Positions 43,372-52,684 of a stretch of DNA of 64,000 nucleotides are shown piece by piece. Under the pieces are notes generated by a model, which saw only the letters and a program-made list of their open reading frames with translations, searched no databases and was not told the origin of the DNA. The stretch is from an uncultured Fulvivirga sp. (lineage in GTDB: Bacteria; Bacteroidota; Bacteroidia; Cytophagales; Cyclobacteriaceae): assembly GCA_947500555.1 (NCBI GenBank), contig CANMSE010000001.1:806001-870000 (forward strand), in the 5' to 3' direction. Every line of letters starts with the position of its first letter. Within the stretch, counting starts at the first letter, position 1. The translations under genes and the position numbers were made by a program.

Positions 43372-45521
43372 TTAAGGTTCTCCTCTAACCAAAGCAAAAA
43401 GGCATAATTTAAAGCAGTTTGTTTATTTCTTTTTAATCGACCGGAGGCACCTCCATGGCCCGCTTCCATATTCGTATCTAAAAGCAAATAGTTACTATCT
43501 GTTTTCATATCTCTCAGCTTAGCTACCCACTTGGCAGGCTCCCAGTATTGTACTTGAGAGTCAAAGAATCCTGTAGTTACTAACAGATTAGGGTACCCTT
43601 GCTCTTTCACCTGATCGTATGGTGAGTAAGAAAGCATGTAATCATACGAATCTTTATTTTTGGGATTTCCCCATTCGTTAAACTCGTTGGTAGTCAGAGG
43701 TATAGACTCGTCTAACATGGTGGAAACAACATCAACAAATGGTACTGCTGCTATCACACCGTTGTATAGTTCTGGTGCCATATTCACGATCGCTCCCATG
43801 AGCAATCCACCTGCACTCCCACCCTGGGCATACAGATGTTCACTAGATGTATATTTATTATCAATCAGATATTTTGAGCAATCAATAAAGTCATTGAATG
43901 TGTTTATCTTTTTAAACATTTTACCATCTTCATACCATTGACGTCCCATGTCTTGGCCACCTCTAATGTGGGCTATGGCAAAAGCGAAACCTCTATCAAG
44001 CAAGCTAAGCCTACTTGAATTGAACCAAGGATCTGTAGATGAGCCGTAAGATCCATACGAATACAAAAGTAATGGACTAGCCCCGTCTTTTTTGAAACCA
44101 TTTTTGTATACAACACTCACCGGTACTTTGGCTCCATCTCGAGCGGTGATAAAAAAACGTTCAGAAGTATAATCTGAAGGATTGTGACCCCCAACTACTT
44201 CTTCCTGTTTCTTCAACTCCCGCGTTTTGTCATTCATATTATAATCATAGGTAGAACGAGGAGTAGTAAGTGATGAATAACCATAACGTAAAAGTTCTGT
44301 ATCAAACTCAGGATTTGTAGCAGAGTAAGTGACATAGGCCGGTTCATCAAATTCAAGATAATGTTCTTCCTTGGTTTGCTGATTAATAACTCTTAATTGA
44401 GTCAAAGCATTTGATCTTTCTTGTATCACCAAATGATTTTTGAACACTTCAATACCACTTAGCAGGGCATCTTCGCGATGGGAAATTACCTCTTTCCAAT
44501 TTTCTTTGGCTGTGTTTTCAACACCAACTTCCATCAGTCTGAAATTGGTAGCGTTCCAATTTGTTCTCACATAAAACTTATCTTCAAAATGCTCTATATA
44601 ATATAAATGGTTATCCTCTCGCGGATGGAATGTCTCAAAATTACCATTAGGGGTATCAGAATTAAGAAGATGAAACTCTGTTTTGATAGTACTGCTATTC
44701 CAGATTGCGATGTACTTTCCAGACTTCATGCGGCTAACACCTATGTAAAAAGAAGGGTCTTTTTCAGTATACATGAGCTTATCGGAGGAATCTCCCAATG
44801 TATGTCTCCAAATTTTTTCAGATAGCAGAGAAACTTCATTTTTGGTGGTATAGAAAAAGGTCTTATTATCGTTTGCCCATGCTCCGCCACTGGTTGTGTT
44901 GATTAGCTTATCTTGTAGAAGCTCTCCCGTTTCAAGGTTCTTGAAGTGAATAGTGTATACCCTTCTGCTGAGTGTATCGACTCCGTAGGCAAGTATTTTG
45001 TTATCAGGACTAACATTCAATCCGGTAACGGAATAATAGTCAAACCCTTCAGCCATTTCATTAACGTTCAACAGAACTTCTTCATCCGAATCAAGGCTTT
45101 TCTTTTTTCTACTATATATAGGGTAATCCAAACCCTCTTCAAAGCGTGTATAGTACCAGTAGCCATTTTTGAAGTATGGAACTGACTCGTCAGTCTGCTT
45201 AATGCGACCTACTATCTCATTGTAAAGTGTCTCTTGAAGAACTTCCGTTGGTTTTAGTATTTCGTTTTTATAATCGTTTTCAGCATTGAGATAGCTAATG
45301 ACCTTTGAGGTTTGTTCGTCTGGTTTTTCTGCTCTCTTTTGTTCATCAGTCAATCGCATCCAGAAATATGGATCTTTTCTTATATGACCGTGCATCTCCA
45401 GCACACTGTCTTTCTTTTCTGCAATGGGTGCTGAAATTTGATCTTCCATGTTTTCTTCTGGTGAGGAACAATTAACTAGTAGAACTGCGATTGACAAATA
45501 AATAGTGCGAGTAAGTTTCAT
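43368..45521 (-). CDS. S9A prolyl oligopeptidase / oligopeptidase B lipoprotein
   Basis: A 717-residue serine peptidase. Lipobox LLVNC (Cys19) puts it in the envelope. The N-terminal seven-bladed beta-propeller (about residues 75-440) covers the active site; the C-terminal alpha/beta-hydrolase domain has the nucleophile in GGSAGGLLMGA, the Asp near VTTGFFDSQVQYWEP and the His in AGHGGASGR. Family members cleave small peptides after basic or proline residues. Length is normal for oligopeptidase B. It is a single gene ending against the redoxin-like gene. Confidence 0.93.
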   Translation of the reverse strand: MKLTRTIYLSIAVLLVNCSSPEENMEDQISAPIAEKKDSVLEMHGHIRKDPYFWMRLTDEQKRAEKPDEQTSKVISYLNAENDYKNEILKPTEVLQETLYNEIVGRIKQTDESVPYFKNGYWYYTRFEEGLDYPIYSRKKKSLDSDEEVLLNVNEMAEGFDYYSVTGLNVSPDNKILAYGVDTLSRRVYTIHFKNLETGELLQDKLINTTSGGAWANDNKTFFYTTKNEVSLLSEKIWRHTLGDSSDKLMYTEKDPSFYIGVSRMKSGKYIAIWNSSTIKTEFHLLNSDTPNGNFETFHPREDNHLYYIEHFEDKFYVRTNWNATNFRLMEVGVENTAKENWKEVISHREDALLSGIEVFKNHLVIQERSNALTQLRVINQQTKEEHYLEFDEPAYVTYSATNPEFDTELLRYGYSSLTTPRSTYDYNMNDKTRELKKQEEVVGGHNPSDYTSERFFITARDGAKVPVSVVYKNGFKKDGASPLLLYSYGSYGSSTDPWFNSSRLSLLDRGFAFAIAHIRGGQDMGRQWYEDGKMFKKINTFNDFIDCSKYLIDNKYTSSEHLYAQGGSAGGLLMGAIVNMAPELYNGVIAAVPFVDVVSTMLDESIPLTTNEFNEWGNPKNKDSYDYMLSYSPYDQVKEQGYPNLLVTTGFFDSQVQYWEPAKWVAKLRDMKTDSNYLLLDTNMEAGHGGASGRLKRNKQTALNYAFLLWLEENLN

Positions 45522-45576
45522 TTTTTTAGTTGGCTGTATTGAAACTAAATTAAAAAGAAGAGCTAATTCTATATAC

Positions 45577-46113
45577 CTATTTTATTTTATCGGCAAAAAC
45601 TTTTTTTACTTTATCTACCTTGGGCTTGACCACGAAGGTACAATATGGCTGTTCTTTGTTGTCATTATAATAATTTTGGTGAACACCTTCAGCTACATAA
45701 AATTCACTGGCAGGGCTAATTTCTGTCACTACAGGGTTTCCAAAGGCGTTTTCTGCATTCAGTTGTAATTTGTAACTAGTAGCCAGTTCTTTTTGAGATT
45801 GATTTGTATAAAAGATCACTGACCTGTACTGCGTTCCTACATCAGCCCCTTGTCTATTTAAAGTAGTGGGATCATGTGTTTTCCAGAATATTTCTAAAAG
45901 CTCCTTAAAAGAAATCATGGTGGGGTCGAATTCTATTCGTGCTACCTCAGCATGTCCGGTGCGTCCTCCACATACTTCGCGGTAAGTAGGGTTTTTAATC
46001 TGGCCTCCCATATAACCGGATTCTACCTTACTTACTCCATTTATTTGCTGAAAAACTGCCTCGATACACCAGAAGCAGCCAGCGCCAAATACAGCTTGTT
46101 CTAATTTTTTCAT
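45577..46113 (-). CDS. msrA: peptide-methionine (S)-S-oxide reductase
   Basis: A 178-residue repair enzyme that reduces Met-S-sulfoxide. The active-site motif GAGCFWCIEAVF holds catalytic Cys13 and Cys16; other conserved parts are VESGYMGG, GHAEVARIEFDP and THDPTTLNRQGADVGTQYRS, and all MsrA signatures are present. There is no signal peptide, so it is cytoplasmic. It is a single gene without an MsrB partner in view, upstream of S9 peptidase on the same strand, 55 bases apart, so partial co-transcription is possible. Confidence 0.97.
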   Translation of the reverse strand: MKKLEQAVFGAGCFWCIEAVFQQINGVSKVESGYMGGQIKNPTYREVCGGRTGHAEVARIEFDPTMISFKELLEIFWKTHDPTTLNRQGADVGTQYRSVIFYTNQSQKELATSYKLQLNAENAFGNPVVTEISPASEFYVAEGVHQNYYNDNKEQPYCTFVVKPKVDKVKKVFADKIK

Positions 46114-46174
46114 AAAGTAATTAACGATGTCATTTTCTATTCGTTGGTGATTAACAATTCAAAACGAATATTGG

Positions 46175-48502
46175 TCAGTCTTTTGACAATTTTTTATTCA
46201 CAATTTTTATAGTAAATGTAGTGCCTTCATTTAAAGCTGATTCAACATGAATCTGACCATCAATTTTTTGAAGGGTCTCTTTAACTATGTATAAACCCAA
46301 TCCTGTGCCCGATGAAGTTTCATGGGCTCTATAAAACATTTCAAAAATTTTATCCAAATGCGCCTTATCTATCCCAGGGCCATAATCTTTTATGGCAATC
46401 TCTAGGTGGTTACGATCTATTCTGGCATTTATATCTACAATATTATTCGATTCCTTGACACATCCATATTTTAGTGAATTGCTGAGTACATTTCTAATTA
46501 TCACCTTGAGGCGGGTTTCATCTAAAAACAATTCGGCTTTCTCATCGACCTTTATATTTATGGAAACTTTGCTTTTGTCATAGGCATACTTTAAGTCTTC
46601 AAAAATTGTATCGATGAGTTTTTGAAGATTTATTTTAGATGATTTCGGAATTAGGCGAGCATTTCGAGAATAATCAATTATATCTTTTATAAAACTATCT
46701 AGTCGCTGAATTGAGGTCTCCATCATATCCAGGTAAGTATTTCTCTCTTCTCTTTTCTTTTCATTGCGTGAGATATGTATAAGTCCCAGAATTGATGCCA
46801 GAGGAGCTTTTAGATCATGAGATGCGCTATAAACAAAGCTGTCCAGTTCCTGATTTACCTTGGTAAGCATAACATTTTGTTGTTCAAGCTTAGTTTGAGC
46901 CTCAATGCGATCTGTTATGTCTGATGAAAAAGTTGATACCCCTCTGACTCTTCCATCTTGCAATATTGGGAAGGTCCTAATCTCAAACCTTTTTAATTCA
47001 TCACCTATCTGATACTCATCATAATAAATGTCAGAATTACCAGCAAGTGCTGCATCATATCTTGGTTTCCATAGCTTTCTCAAGTCTTCGGATGGAATTT
47101 GATCAAGGATACTTACACCACGCTCCAGAGTGACATTAAAAGATATCTTCCAATCTCGAGCAAAAACTGAATTGAAATCCATTAATATATAATTATCATC
47201 AATAAGCCAGATATGGTTAACATGATTGTCAATAATTGCTCTTAGATTGCCTTCTTTCTCTTTTAAAAACTTGGTTCTTATAGAAACTTTTTCTTCGAGC
47301 TCTTCATTCTTTTGTTTTACCAGCTCTTTTTTTTCTTTTTCTTGACGAATAAGTTTTAAATAGAAGGAATACATACGTACACCTAGTCCAAATGACAAAA
47401 TGATCACACTTAAACCATAACCAAGGTGGATTGCATATTGGGACCAAAAATTATATGGTACTAATCGAAATAGATTTAAGACGAAATAGATAAGGAAGCC
47501 ACCAAATATAATATAAGCTCCTAAGTAGTATCCGGACTGTGGGACCTTCTTTCTAACGGCTTGAATTGAAACAAAGATGATTACAAATATATGAGCAAGA
47601 CCTGCTACTCCCAGCGCATCAAATATCAAAAGGCTATTGAGCTGCAGTAGAATCAGTCCACCAAAACCAATAAGCAACATTACTCCAACAGAGATTTTAT
47701 AAAGTATAAGGGACCATTTTTTTACATTAAGAAATAAGATCATTACCATTAAGCCTAGAACATTGGCTCCGATGGCAGCAGCAGCATCCTGAAAGCCCTC
47801 TTTCCATCTTATCCATCCAGGCAAAAACTCTGAAACTATACCGTCTCCAGCGCCTGTAATAAGTGCTACAAAAATTATATACCCACAGTAATGGGCAAAT
47901 AGCCTCATTTTTGTTGTGACTAGCAAAAGAAGACTATATAAAAATGCCATAATCATCCCACCATAGAATAACCCCAAGACAAAACGTTCACGACTCGATC
48001 TTTCATAATAGAGATCATCGAGCATAAGAGTGGCATCCAATGTCAACTTGTTAATGGAGGAAATACTGAAGTAATAAACAGACTGTTGTGAAGGACTTAG
48101 TTCAATTCGAAATGAATGTTTGTTACCTTTTATATCACGCTGTTGTGGATGTATAGATACACCAGCAAGTTTAGAACCATCAGCATTATGAAGCTCAATT
48201 CTATTAGTAGAGGGATCAATGAAATTTAGAATATAGGTTTTCTGATCAGGAGTTAAATTGCTGATTTGTAGTCTTAGCCATACTATCTCGCCTGTAGCAC
48301 CTATTCTCAAACCTTCACTGGACATCGGTTTAAAAGGCTGATTTTTTATGTTATCTAGTCGCAGGTTTTTATCGGTAGATATGTAGTATTCAAAATAGTC
48401 ATTTAATTGAATCTCGTCTTGATCTGAGATCAAAAGCTCTCTTTGTCCAAATGAAAAGATATTGGACACAAGGAGGAGTATGACTATATAAAAAAACTTC
48501 AT
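46175..48502 (-). CDS. orphan 7TMR-DISM histidine kinase with PAS domain
   Basis: A 775-residue kinase. Signal peptide (1-19), an extracellular 7TMR-DISM-type beta domain (about residues 25-165), seven transmembrane helices (about 175-380), a coiled coil (385-415), a PAS domain (about 420-535), HisKA with YSASHDLKAPLASILG, and HATPase with VLSNSLKYG, DYGPGID and GTGLGLYIVKE. The core is closely related to the kinases at 7.2 kb and 27 kb. It starts 2 bases after the pfkA stop, so the two genes are almost certainly one operon. No response regulator is adjacent. Confidence 0.92.
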   Translation of the reverse strand: MKFFYIVILLLVSNIFSFGQRELLISDQDEIQLNDYFEYYISTDKNLRLDNIKNQPFKPMSSEGLRIGATGEIVWLRLQISNLTPDQKTYILNFIDPSTNRIELHNADGSKLAGVSIHPQQRDIKGNKHSFRIELSPSQQSVYYFSISSINKLTLDATLMLDDLYYERSSRERFVLGLFYGGMIMAFLYSLLLLVTTKMRLFAHYCGYIIFVALITGAGDGIVSEFLPGWIRWKEGFQDAAAAIGANVLGLMVMILFLNVKKWSLILYKISVGVMLLIGFGGLILLQLNSLLIFDALGVAGLAHIFVIIFVSIQAVRKKVPQSGYYLGAYIIFGGFLIYFVLNLFRLVPYNFWSQYAIHLGYGLSVIILSFGLGVRMYSFYLKLIRQEKEKKELVKQKNEELEEKVSIRTKFLKEKEGNLRAIIDNHVNHIWLIDDNYILMDFNSVFARDWKISFNVTLERGVSILDQIPSEDLRKLWKPRYDAALAGNSDIYYDEYQIGDELKRFEIRTFPILQDGRVRGVSTFSSDITDRIEAQTKLEQQNVMLTKVNQELDSFVYSASHDLKAPLASILGLIHISRNEKKREERNTYLDMMETSIQRLDSFIKDIIDYSRNARLIPKSSKINLQKLIDTIFEDLKYAYDKSKVSINIKVDEKAELFLDETRLKVIIRNVLSNSLKYGCVKESNNIVDINARIDRNHLEIAIKDYGPGIDKAHLDKIFEMFYRAHETSSGTGLGLYIVKETLQKIDGQIHVESALNEGTTFTIKIVNKKLSKD

Positions 48503-48504
48503 TC

Positions 48505-49608
48505 TTAATCACCGAATGAGATACCTGTACTTTTTGCTGCACGAACTGTAAATGAATTTTTATCTACAAGATTATAATCGCTAATAGCTTCTTTTAAACC
48601 CACTGAGGTGATCTCGTTATTTTTGTAGGAGGCCATTTTTCCAAACTCATTTTCTAGTACCATTTCAAATGCTTTTACACCAAAAAGTGTAGCCAGTATC
48701 CTATCAAAAGATATTGGTGTTCCACCCCGCTGAATATGACCCAGAACGGTTTCTCTGATATCAGCCTGACACCCTCTTTCTTTTAGTTGCCGTGATAATG
48801 TAAAAGCAACACCACCCAGTCGTTCGTGTCCATAGCCAATTACGTCACTTTTTTCAGAAGTTACCTTCCCATCTTTAGACTTGGCACCTTCCGCCACCAC
48901 AATGTTCACAAAACCACGTCCATCCTCATAGCGCTCATTGATGCGCTCCATTACTATATCTATGTCATAGGGAATTTCCGGGATGAGACATATTTCAGCT
49001 CCCCCAGCAATGGCTGTATGCAAAGCGATCCATCCGGCATCTCTGCCCATCACTTCCATGATCATTACCCGATGATGACTTTCAGCTGTGGTGACTAGTT
49101 TATCAAAGCTATCTGTAGCTATTTGAACCGCTGTACGAAATCCGAACGTAAAATCAGTAGCCGACAAGTCATTATCTATGGTCTTAGGAACACCTACAAT
49201 ATTTAATCCCTTCTCAAACAGGTGCTGTGAAATTCGCTGAGAGCCATCGCCTCCAATATTAATTACGGCCTCTACTCCAATTCCCTTCAACTTCTCTATC
49301 AATTCTTCTGACCGATCAATAGTTGTCCAACTGCCGTCTTCAAGCTGTCTGGGAAATTTGACCGGGTTACCCTTATTGGTAGTTTTAAGTATGGTACCTC
49401 CTTTGACGTGTATACCAGCAGTTGTTTCACTTGTTAGGTCAATAATCCTCATTGGATCTTCCAACACCCCATTAAAAGCTTCAATACTACCAATTACCGA
49501 CCAATCACTTTCCTGACTGGCACGTTTGACAATTCCTCTTATAACCGCGTTAAGTCCTGGGCAGTCACCACCACCTGTCAGGACCAGAAGTTTCTTTTTT
49601 GTAGACAT
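48505..49608 (-). CDS. pfkA: 6-phosphofructokinase, group III ATP-type
   Basis: A 367-residue PFK. Phosphate-binding TGGGDCPGLN (residues 11-20), GGDGSQ (119-124) and PKTIDND (141-147) are present, with the catalytic Asp in TIDND. The residue equivalent to E. coli Gly104 is Gly (Gly122), typical of ATP-using enzymes, whereas the residue equivalent to Gly124 is Lys (Lys142), typical of PPi-using ones. Group III PFKs with this Gly/Lys pair, for example from Streptomyces, use ATP, so I predict ATP; this is inference from family knowledge. It is transcribed with the downstream sensor kinase gene, 2 bases apart. Confidence 0.93.
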   Translation of the reverse strand: MSTKKKLLVLTGGGDCPGLNAVIRGIVKRASQESDWSVIGSIEAFNGVLEDPMRIIDLTSETTAGIHVKGGTILKTTNKGNPVKFPRQLEDGSWTTIDRSEELIEKLKGIGVEAVINIGGDGSQRISQHLFEKGLNIVGVPKTIDNDLSATDFTFGFRTAVQIATDSFDKLVTTAESHHRVMIMEVMGRDAGWIALHTAIAGGAEICLIPEIPYDIDIVMERINERYEDGRGFVNIVVAEGAKSKDGKVTSEKSDVIGYGHERLGGVAFTLSRQLKERGCQADIRETVLGHIQRGGTPISFDRILATLFGVKAFEMVLENEFGKMASYKNNEITSVGLKEAISDYNLVDKNSFTVRAAKSTGISFGD

Positions 49609-49674
49609 TAGATCTTAAAATATAGTCTCCCTGAATATAAAGATTATTTGTTAGTTTAGAATGAACATTGAAAG

Positions 49675-50529
49675 ATGAATAAAGCAAAAATCACATACTC
49701 ACTTTTAGCTCTTATACTTTTTGTAAATTCTGCCTTTGGTCAAGACTTACAATCGGTTCCCGAGTTATGGACACGAGTCACTGATCAAACTAACACTTTA
49801 GGGTCTGCTGAAAAAAATCAGCTTGAAAACTATTTGACCCAATTGGAGCAAGAAAAGGGAAGCCAGATTGCTGTGCTTATTGTTTCAACCACTGAACCGG
49901 AGCCCATCGAAGATTATGCAATAAGAGTAGCTGAAAAATGGAAGATTGGTCGTGAAGGAATAGATGATGGCGTTATCTTACTTATTGCAAAAAATGATCG
50001 AAAGCTTAGAATAGAGGTGGGTTACGGCCTTGAAGGAGCCATTACTGATCTTCAAGCTAAAAGAATAATTGAAAATTACATTACCCCAAACTTTAAACAG
50101 GGCAATTTTTATGGAGGCATCAATGAAGGTGTCAATGCACTCTCACAACTGATTATTGGTGAAGAATTACCTGAACCATCACATAGAAGCCGCTCAGTGC
50201 AAGGTGACGGATCAGGATGGTTCATTCCAATTTTCTTTTTATCGCTTATTGTTTATGCGGCATTTTCTAAAAAATTGGGTAAAGCCAAAAGCAAAGGGGT
50301 AGGGTCTTTGGTAGCATTTGTAGCAGGACTTCTTTTATTAGGTTTAGGAGCTGCTATTGGTCTTACTATTTTCTTTTTGATCTTCTCTTCTATCTCTGGA
50401 GGTTCAAGAGGAGGGGGTTATTATGGAGGAGGCTTTGGCAGTAGTGGTGGCAGTAGCTTCGGTGGAGGTGGTGGATTTAGTGGGGGTGGTGGAAGTTTTG
50501 GAGGCGGAGGAGCCTCAGGAGGATGGTAA
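49675..50529 (+). CDS. TPM-domain membrane protein, YgcG-like
   Basis: A 284-residue protein. Signal peptide (about 1-22, ending SAFGQ), a TPM_phosphatase domain (about residues 30-155) with the DYAIRVAEKWKIGREGIDDG and LRIEVGYGLEGAITD stretches, two transmembrane helices (about 180-195 and 210-238), and a C-terminal Gly/Ser-rich tail of about 45 residues. TPM proteins are linked to membrane protein maturation and photosystem repair in plants, but the bacterial role is unknown. It is followed after 15 bases by a second TPM gene. Confidence 0.9.
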   Translation: MNKAKITYSLLALILFVNSAFGQDLQSVPELWTRVTDQTNTLGSAEKNQLENYLTQLEQEKGSQIAVLIVSTTEPEPIEDYAIRVAEKWKIGREGIDDGVILLIAKNDRKLRIEVGYGLEGAITDLQAKRIIENYITPNFKQGNFYGGINEGVNALSQLIIGEELPEPSHRSRSVQGDGSGWFIPIFFLSLIVYAAFSKKLGKAKSKGVGSLVAFVAGLLLLGLGAAIGLTIFFLIFSSISGGSRGGGYYGGGFGSSGGSSFGGGGGFSGGGGSFGGGGASGGW

Positions 50530-50544
50530 TTTAATTTTATCAAA

Positions 50545-51195
50545 ATGGCAAAAGGATTTCAATTTACTGATGAGGAAAAGACAGCAATAAAAAATGCTGT
50601 TATGGAGGCAGAGAAAAAGACCTCTGGAGAAATCGTCCCATTTTTTGTGTCTTCGTCCGATGATTATGAAGAAAGCAATCTCAGGGCAGTCATAACGTTT
50701 TCATTATTGGCCTTGGGTATAGCGGCAACTTTGTCATTTACGTGGAATCTGCCATTTGTCATCACTCCATGGGAAGTAGCTTTATTTGCAATTGTTCTTG
50801 GAGTTATTGGTTATTTACTATCTAAAACCATTGACCCGGTTAGACGACTGTTTACTTCCAGAGAAGTTATGCAAATGAAAGTGGAAGAACGTGCAATGCG
50901 AGAATTCTTGTCAGATGAAATTTTTGTTACTGAAAACAGGACAGGAATTTTGATCATGATAAGCCATTTCGAACATATGGTTGATGTGCTGGGTGATAGT
51001 GGGATTAATGAAAAGGTAAAAAAAGAAGATTGGGTTGAAGTTGTTCAACTGGTTGTTGCTGGAATAAAAGCCGGCAATCCTGCTAAAGGTATAATCGATG
51101 GTATACAACGCTGCGGAGAACTACTAGTTGCTGCCGGAGTGGATAAACCAGCTGGAAATCCCAATGAACTTTCTGACGATATTCGATTAGGTTGA
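50545..51195 (+). CDS. second TPM-domain membrane protein
   Basis: A 216-residue protein with a short N-terminal domain (about 1-45, TDEEKTAIKNAVMEAEKKTSGE), two transmembrane helices (about 48-66 and 75-92), and a cytoplasmic or periplasmic TPM-like C-terminal part with FLSDEIFVTENRTGILIMIS and LGDSGINEKVKKEDW. The order differs from its neighbour: the helices lie before the TPM domain. The pair is conserved as a unit in Bacteroidota (TPM domain proteins in tandem). Its stop overlaps the start of the next gene by 4 bases. Confidence 0.88.
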   Translation: MAKGFQFTDEEKTAIKNAVMEAEKKTSGEIVPFFVSSSDDYEESNLRAVITFSLLALGIAATLSFTWNLPFVITPWEVALFAIVLGVIGYLLSKTIDPVRRLFTSREVMQMKVEERAMREFLSDEIFVTENRTGILIMISHFEHMVDVLGDSGINEKVKKEDWVEVVQLVVAGIKAGNPAKGIIDGIQRCGELLVAAGVDKPAGNPNELSDDIRLG

Positions 51196-52238
51196 ATAAA
51201 ATACTCATTTACGGGGCATATGGATATACCGGTCGGCTGATAGTTGATGAGGCTCTAGCCAATGGATATCAACCTACACTAGCAGGAAGAGATAAAGAAA
51301 AAATAGATGCACTAGGTTCTGAGAAAGATCTACCAGCTATAGCCTTAGCATTGGATGATAAAGCATCACTTAATCAGATTCTAGGCCAACATGACCTTGT
51401 GGTGCATTGTGCAGGGCCTTTTATTCATACAGCTAAGCAAATGGCATTGGCTTGCCTTAATACCAAAACACATTACATTGATATTACTGGAGAGTTTCAG
51501 GTTTTCGAGCTTCTTCAATCCATGAATGAACAAGCTATTGAAGCTGGAATCATGCTACTGCCTGGCGCGGGGTTTGATGTGGTTCCATCAGATTGTCTGG
51601 CCGCTCATTTGAAATCTAAATTACCAGATGCAAAAAAGATGACCCTTGCTTTTACAGGACTTGGTGGTGGATTATCCAGAGGTACAGCTAAAACTATGGT
51701 AGAAAATGCTCATGAAGGGCAATGGTTTAGAAAGAATGGCAAATTGGAAACAAGACCCGGAGGGGAATCAGTAAAAACGATTGACTATGGTGAGTTTGAA
51801 CAGGTATCGGTAGGCATTTCCTGGGGTGATATCTCCTCTGCTTATTTCAGTACTATAATTCCTACTATTGAAGTTTTTATTGGATCAACCAAAAAGCAAA
51901 TTGGGCAGATGAAGTGGTTGAGTAGATTAAGTTTTCTGCTTAAGCTCAGATTTGTGAAGTCTTTTCTCAAAAAGCAGATTGATAAAAAACCAGCAGGCCC
52001 ATCAGCAAAGCGTAGAGAGAATAGTACCATGCATTTATGGGGCAAAGTAGAGAATGGACAAGAGTCCGTTGAAGCCAGACTTGTTACTCGTAATGGTTAC
52101 ACCTTAACTGCTAAAACGGCATTATTGATTGCCGATAAAATCGTCAAAGGAGACTTTAAACCTGGTTATCAAACTCCATCTTCCGCTTATGGTCAAGGTT
52201 TGATCTTAGAGGTAGAGGGAACCAGTTTGAAAGACTAG
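51192..52238 (+). CDS. saccharopine dehydrogenase-like / trans-enoyl reductase oxidoreductase
   Basis: A 348-residue protein starting at TTG (MNKILIYGAYGYTGRLIVDE). The N-terminal Rossmann motif GAYGYTGRLI (residues 8-17) and the LPGAGFDVVPSDCLA segment (about 126-140) place it with the saccharopine-dehydrogenase / trans-acting enoyl reductase family, which reduces double bonds in lipid or polyketide intermediates. The start overlaps the upstream TPM gene by 4 bases, so the three genes form a unit, although there is no obvious functional link. It is convergent with the thioesterase gene, overlapping by 4 bases. The substrate is unknown. Confidence 0.82.
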   Translation: MNKILIYGAYGYTGRLIVDEALANGYQPTLAGRDKEKIDALGSEKDLPAIALALDDKASLNQILGQHDLVVHCAGPFIHTAKQMALACLNTKTHYIDITGEFQVFELLQSMNEQAIEAGIMLLPGAGFDVVPSDCLAAHLKSKLPDAKKMTLAFTGLGGGLSRGTAKTMVENAHEGQWFRKNGKLETRPGGESVKTIDYGEFEQVSVGISWGDISSAYFSTIIPTIEVFIGSTKKQIGQMKWLSRLSFLLKLRFVKSFLKKQIDKKPAGPSAKRRENSTMHLWGKVENGQESVEARLVTRNGYTLTAKTALLIADKIVKGDFKPGYQTPSSAYGQGLILEVEGTSLKD

Positions 52239-52627
52239 CTATCTTTTAACCTGTCTTTCACATAGGAGATTTCCTTTTTCCCATGAGCCATTGGATTCCC
52301 GTTTTCGTCAAGACTCACAAATACAATCTTATCAATAACCAGAATGGTTTTATGAGTGAGCTTATTACGTACTTCACACTTGATAGTCATAGATGAGTTG
52401 CCAAAGTGTATTGCCTCCATACCCATTTCAATTATATCGCCTTGCCTGGCAGAACTGACGAAGTTGATTTCTGAAATAAACTTGGTAACGCAACGCTGTG
52501 TTTCTAATTGAATAATGGCATAAATAGCAGCTTCTTCATCAATCCATTTGAGTAGGCTACCGCCAAATAAGGAACCATTGGGATTTAAGTCTTCCGGCTT
52601 AACCCATTTTCTTGTGTGAAAATTCAT
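52235..52627 (-). CDS. hotdog-fold acyl-CoA thioesterase, YciA-like
   Basis: A 130-residue single hotdog-domain thioesterase. The characteristic motif is NPNGSLFGGSLLKWIDEEAA (residues 15-34), with the helix Asp as catalytic residue, followed by FVSSARQGDIIEMG. It hydrolyses acyl-CoA esters in the cytoplasm, probably as a hexamer. It overlaps the oxidoreductase stop by 4 bases on the opposite strand. The substrate chain length cannot be predicted. Confidence 0.92.
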   Translation of the reverse strand: MNFHTRKWVKPEDLNPNGSLFGGSLLKWIDEEAAIYAIIQLETQRCVTKFISEINFVSSARQGDIIEMGMEAIHFGNSSMTIKCEVRNKLTHKTILVIDKIVFVSLDENGNPMAHGKKEISYVKDRLKDS

Positions 52628-52684
52628 AGATTAAAATTAAACTAATGATTCTCATGGATGAAAAGAAAAAGCTAAATTTAGCTT

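Noticed and set aside
50401..50526. Gly-rich repeat region as a microsatellite or mobile repeat
   Set aside because: It is the coding sequence of the Gly/Ser-rich tail normally found in TPM-domain proteins.
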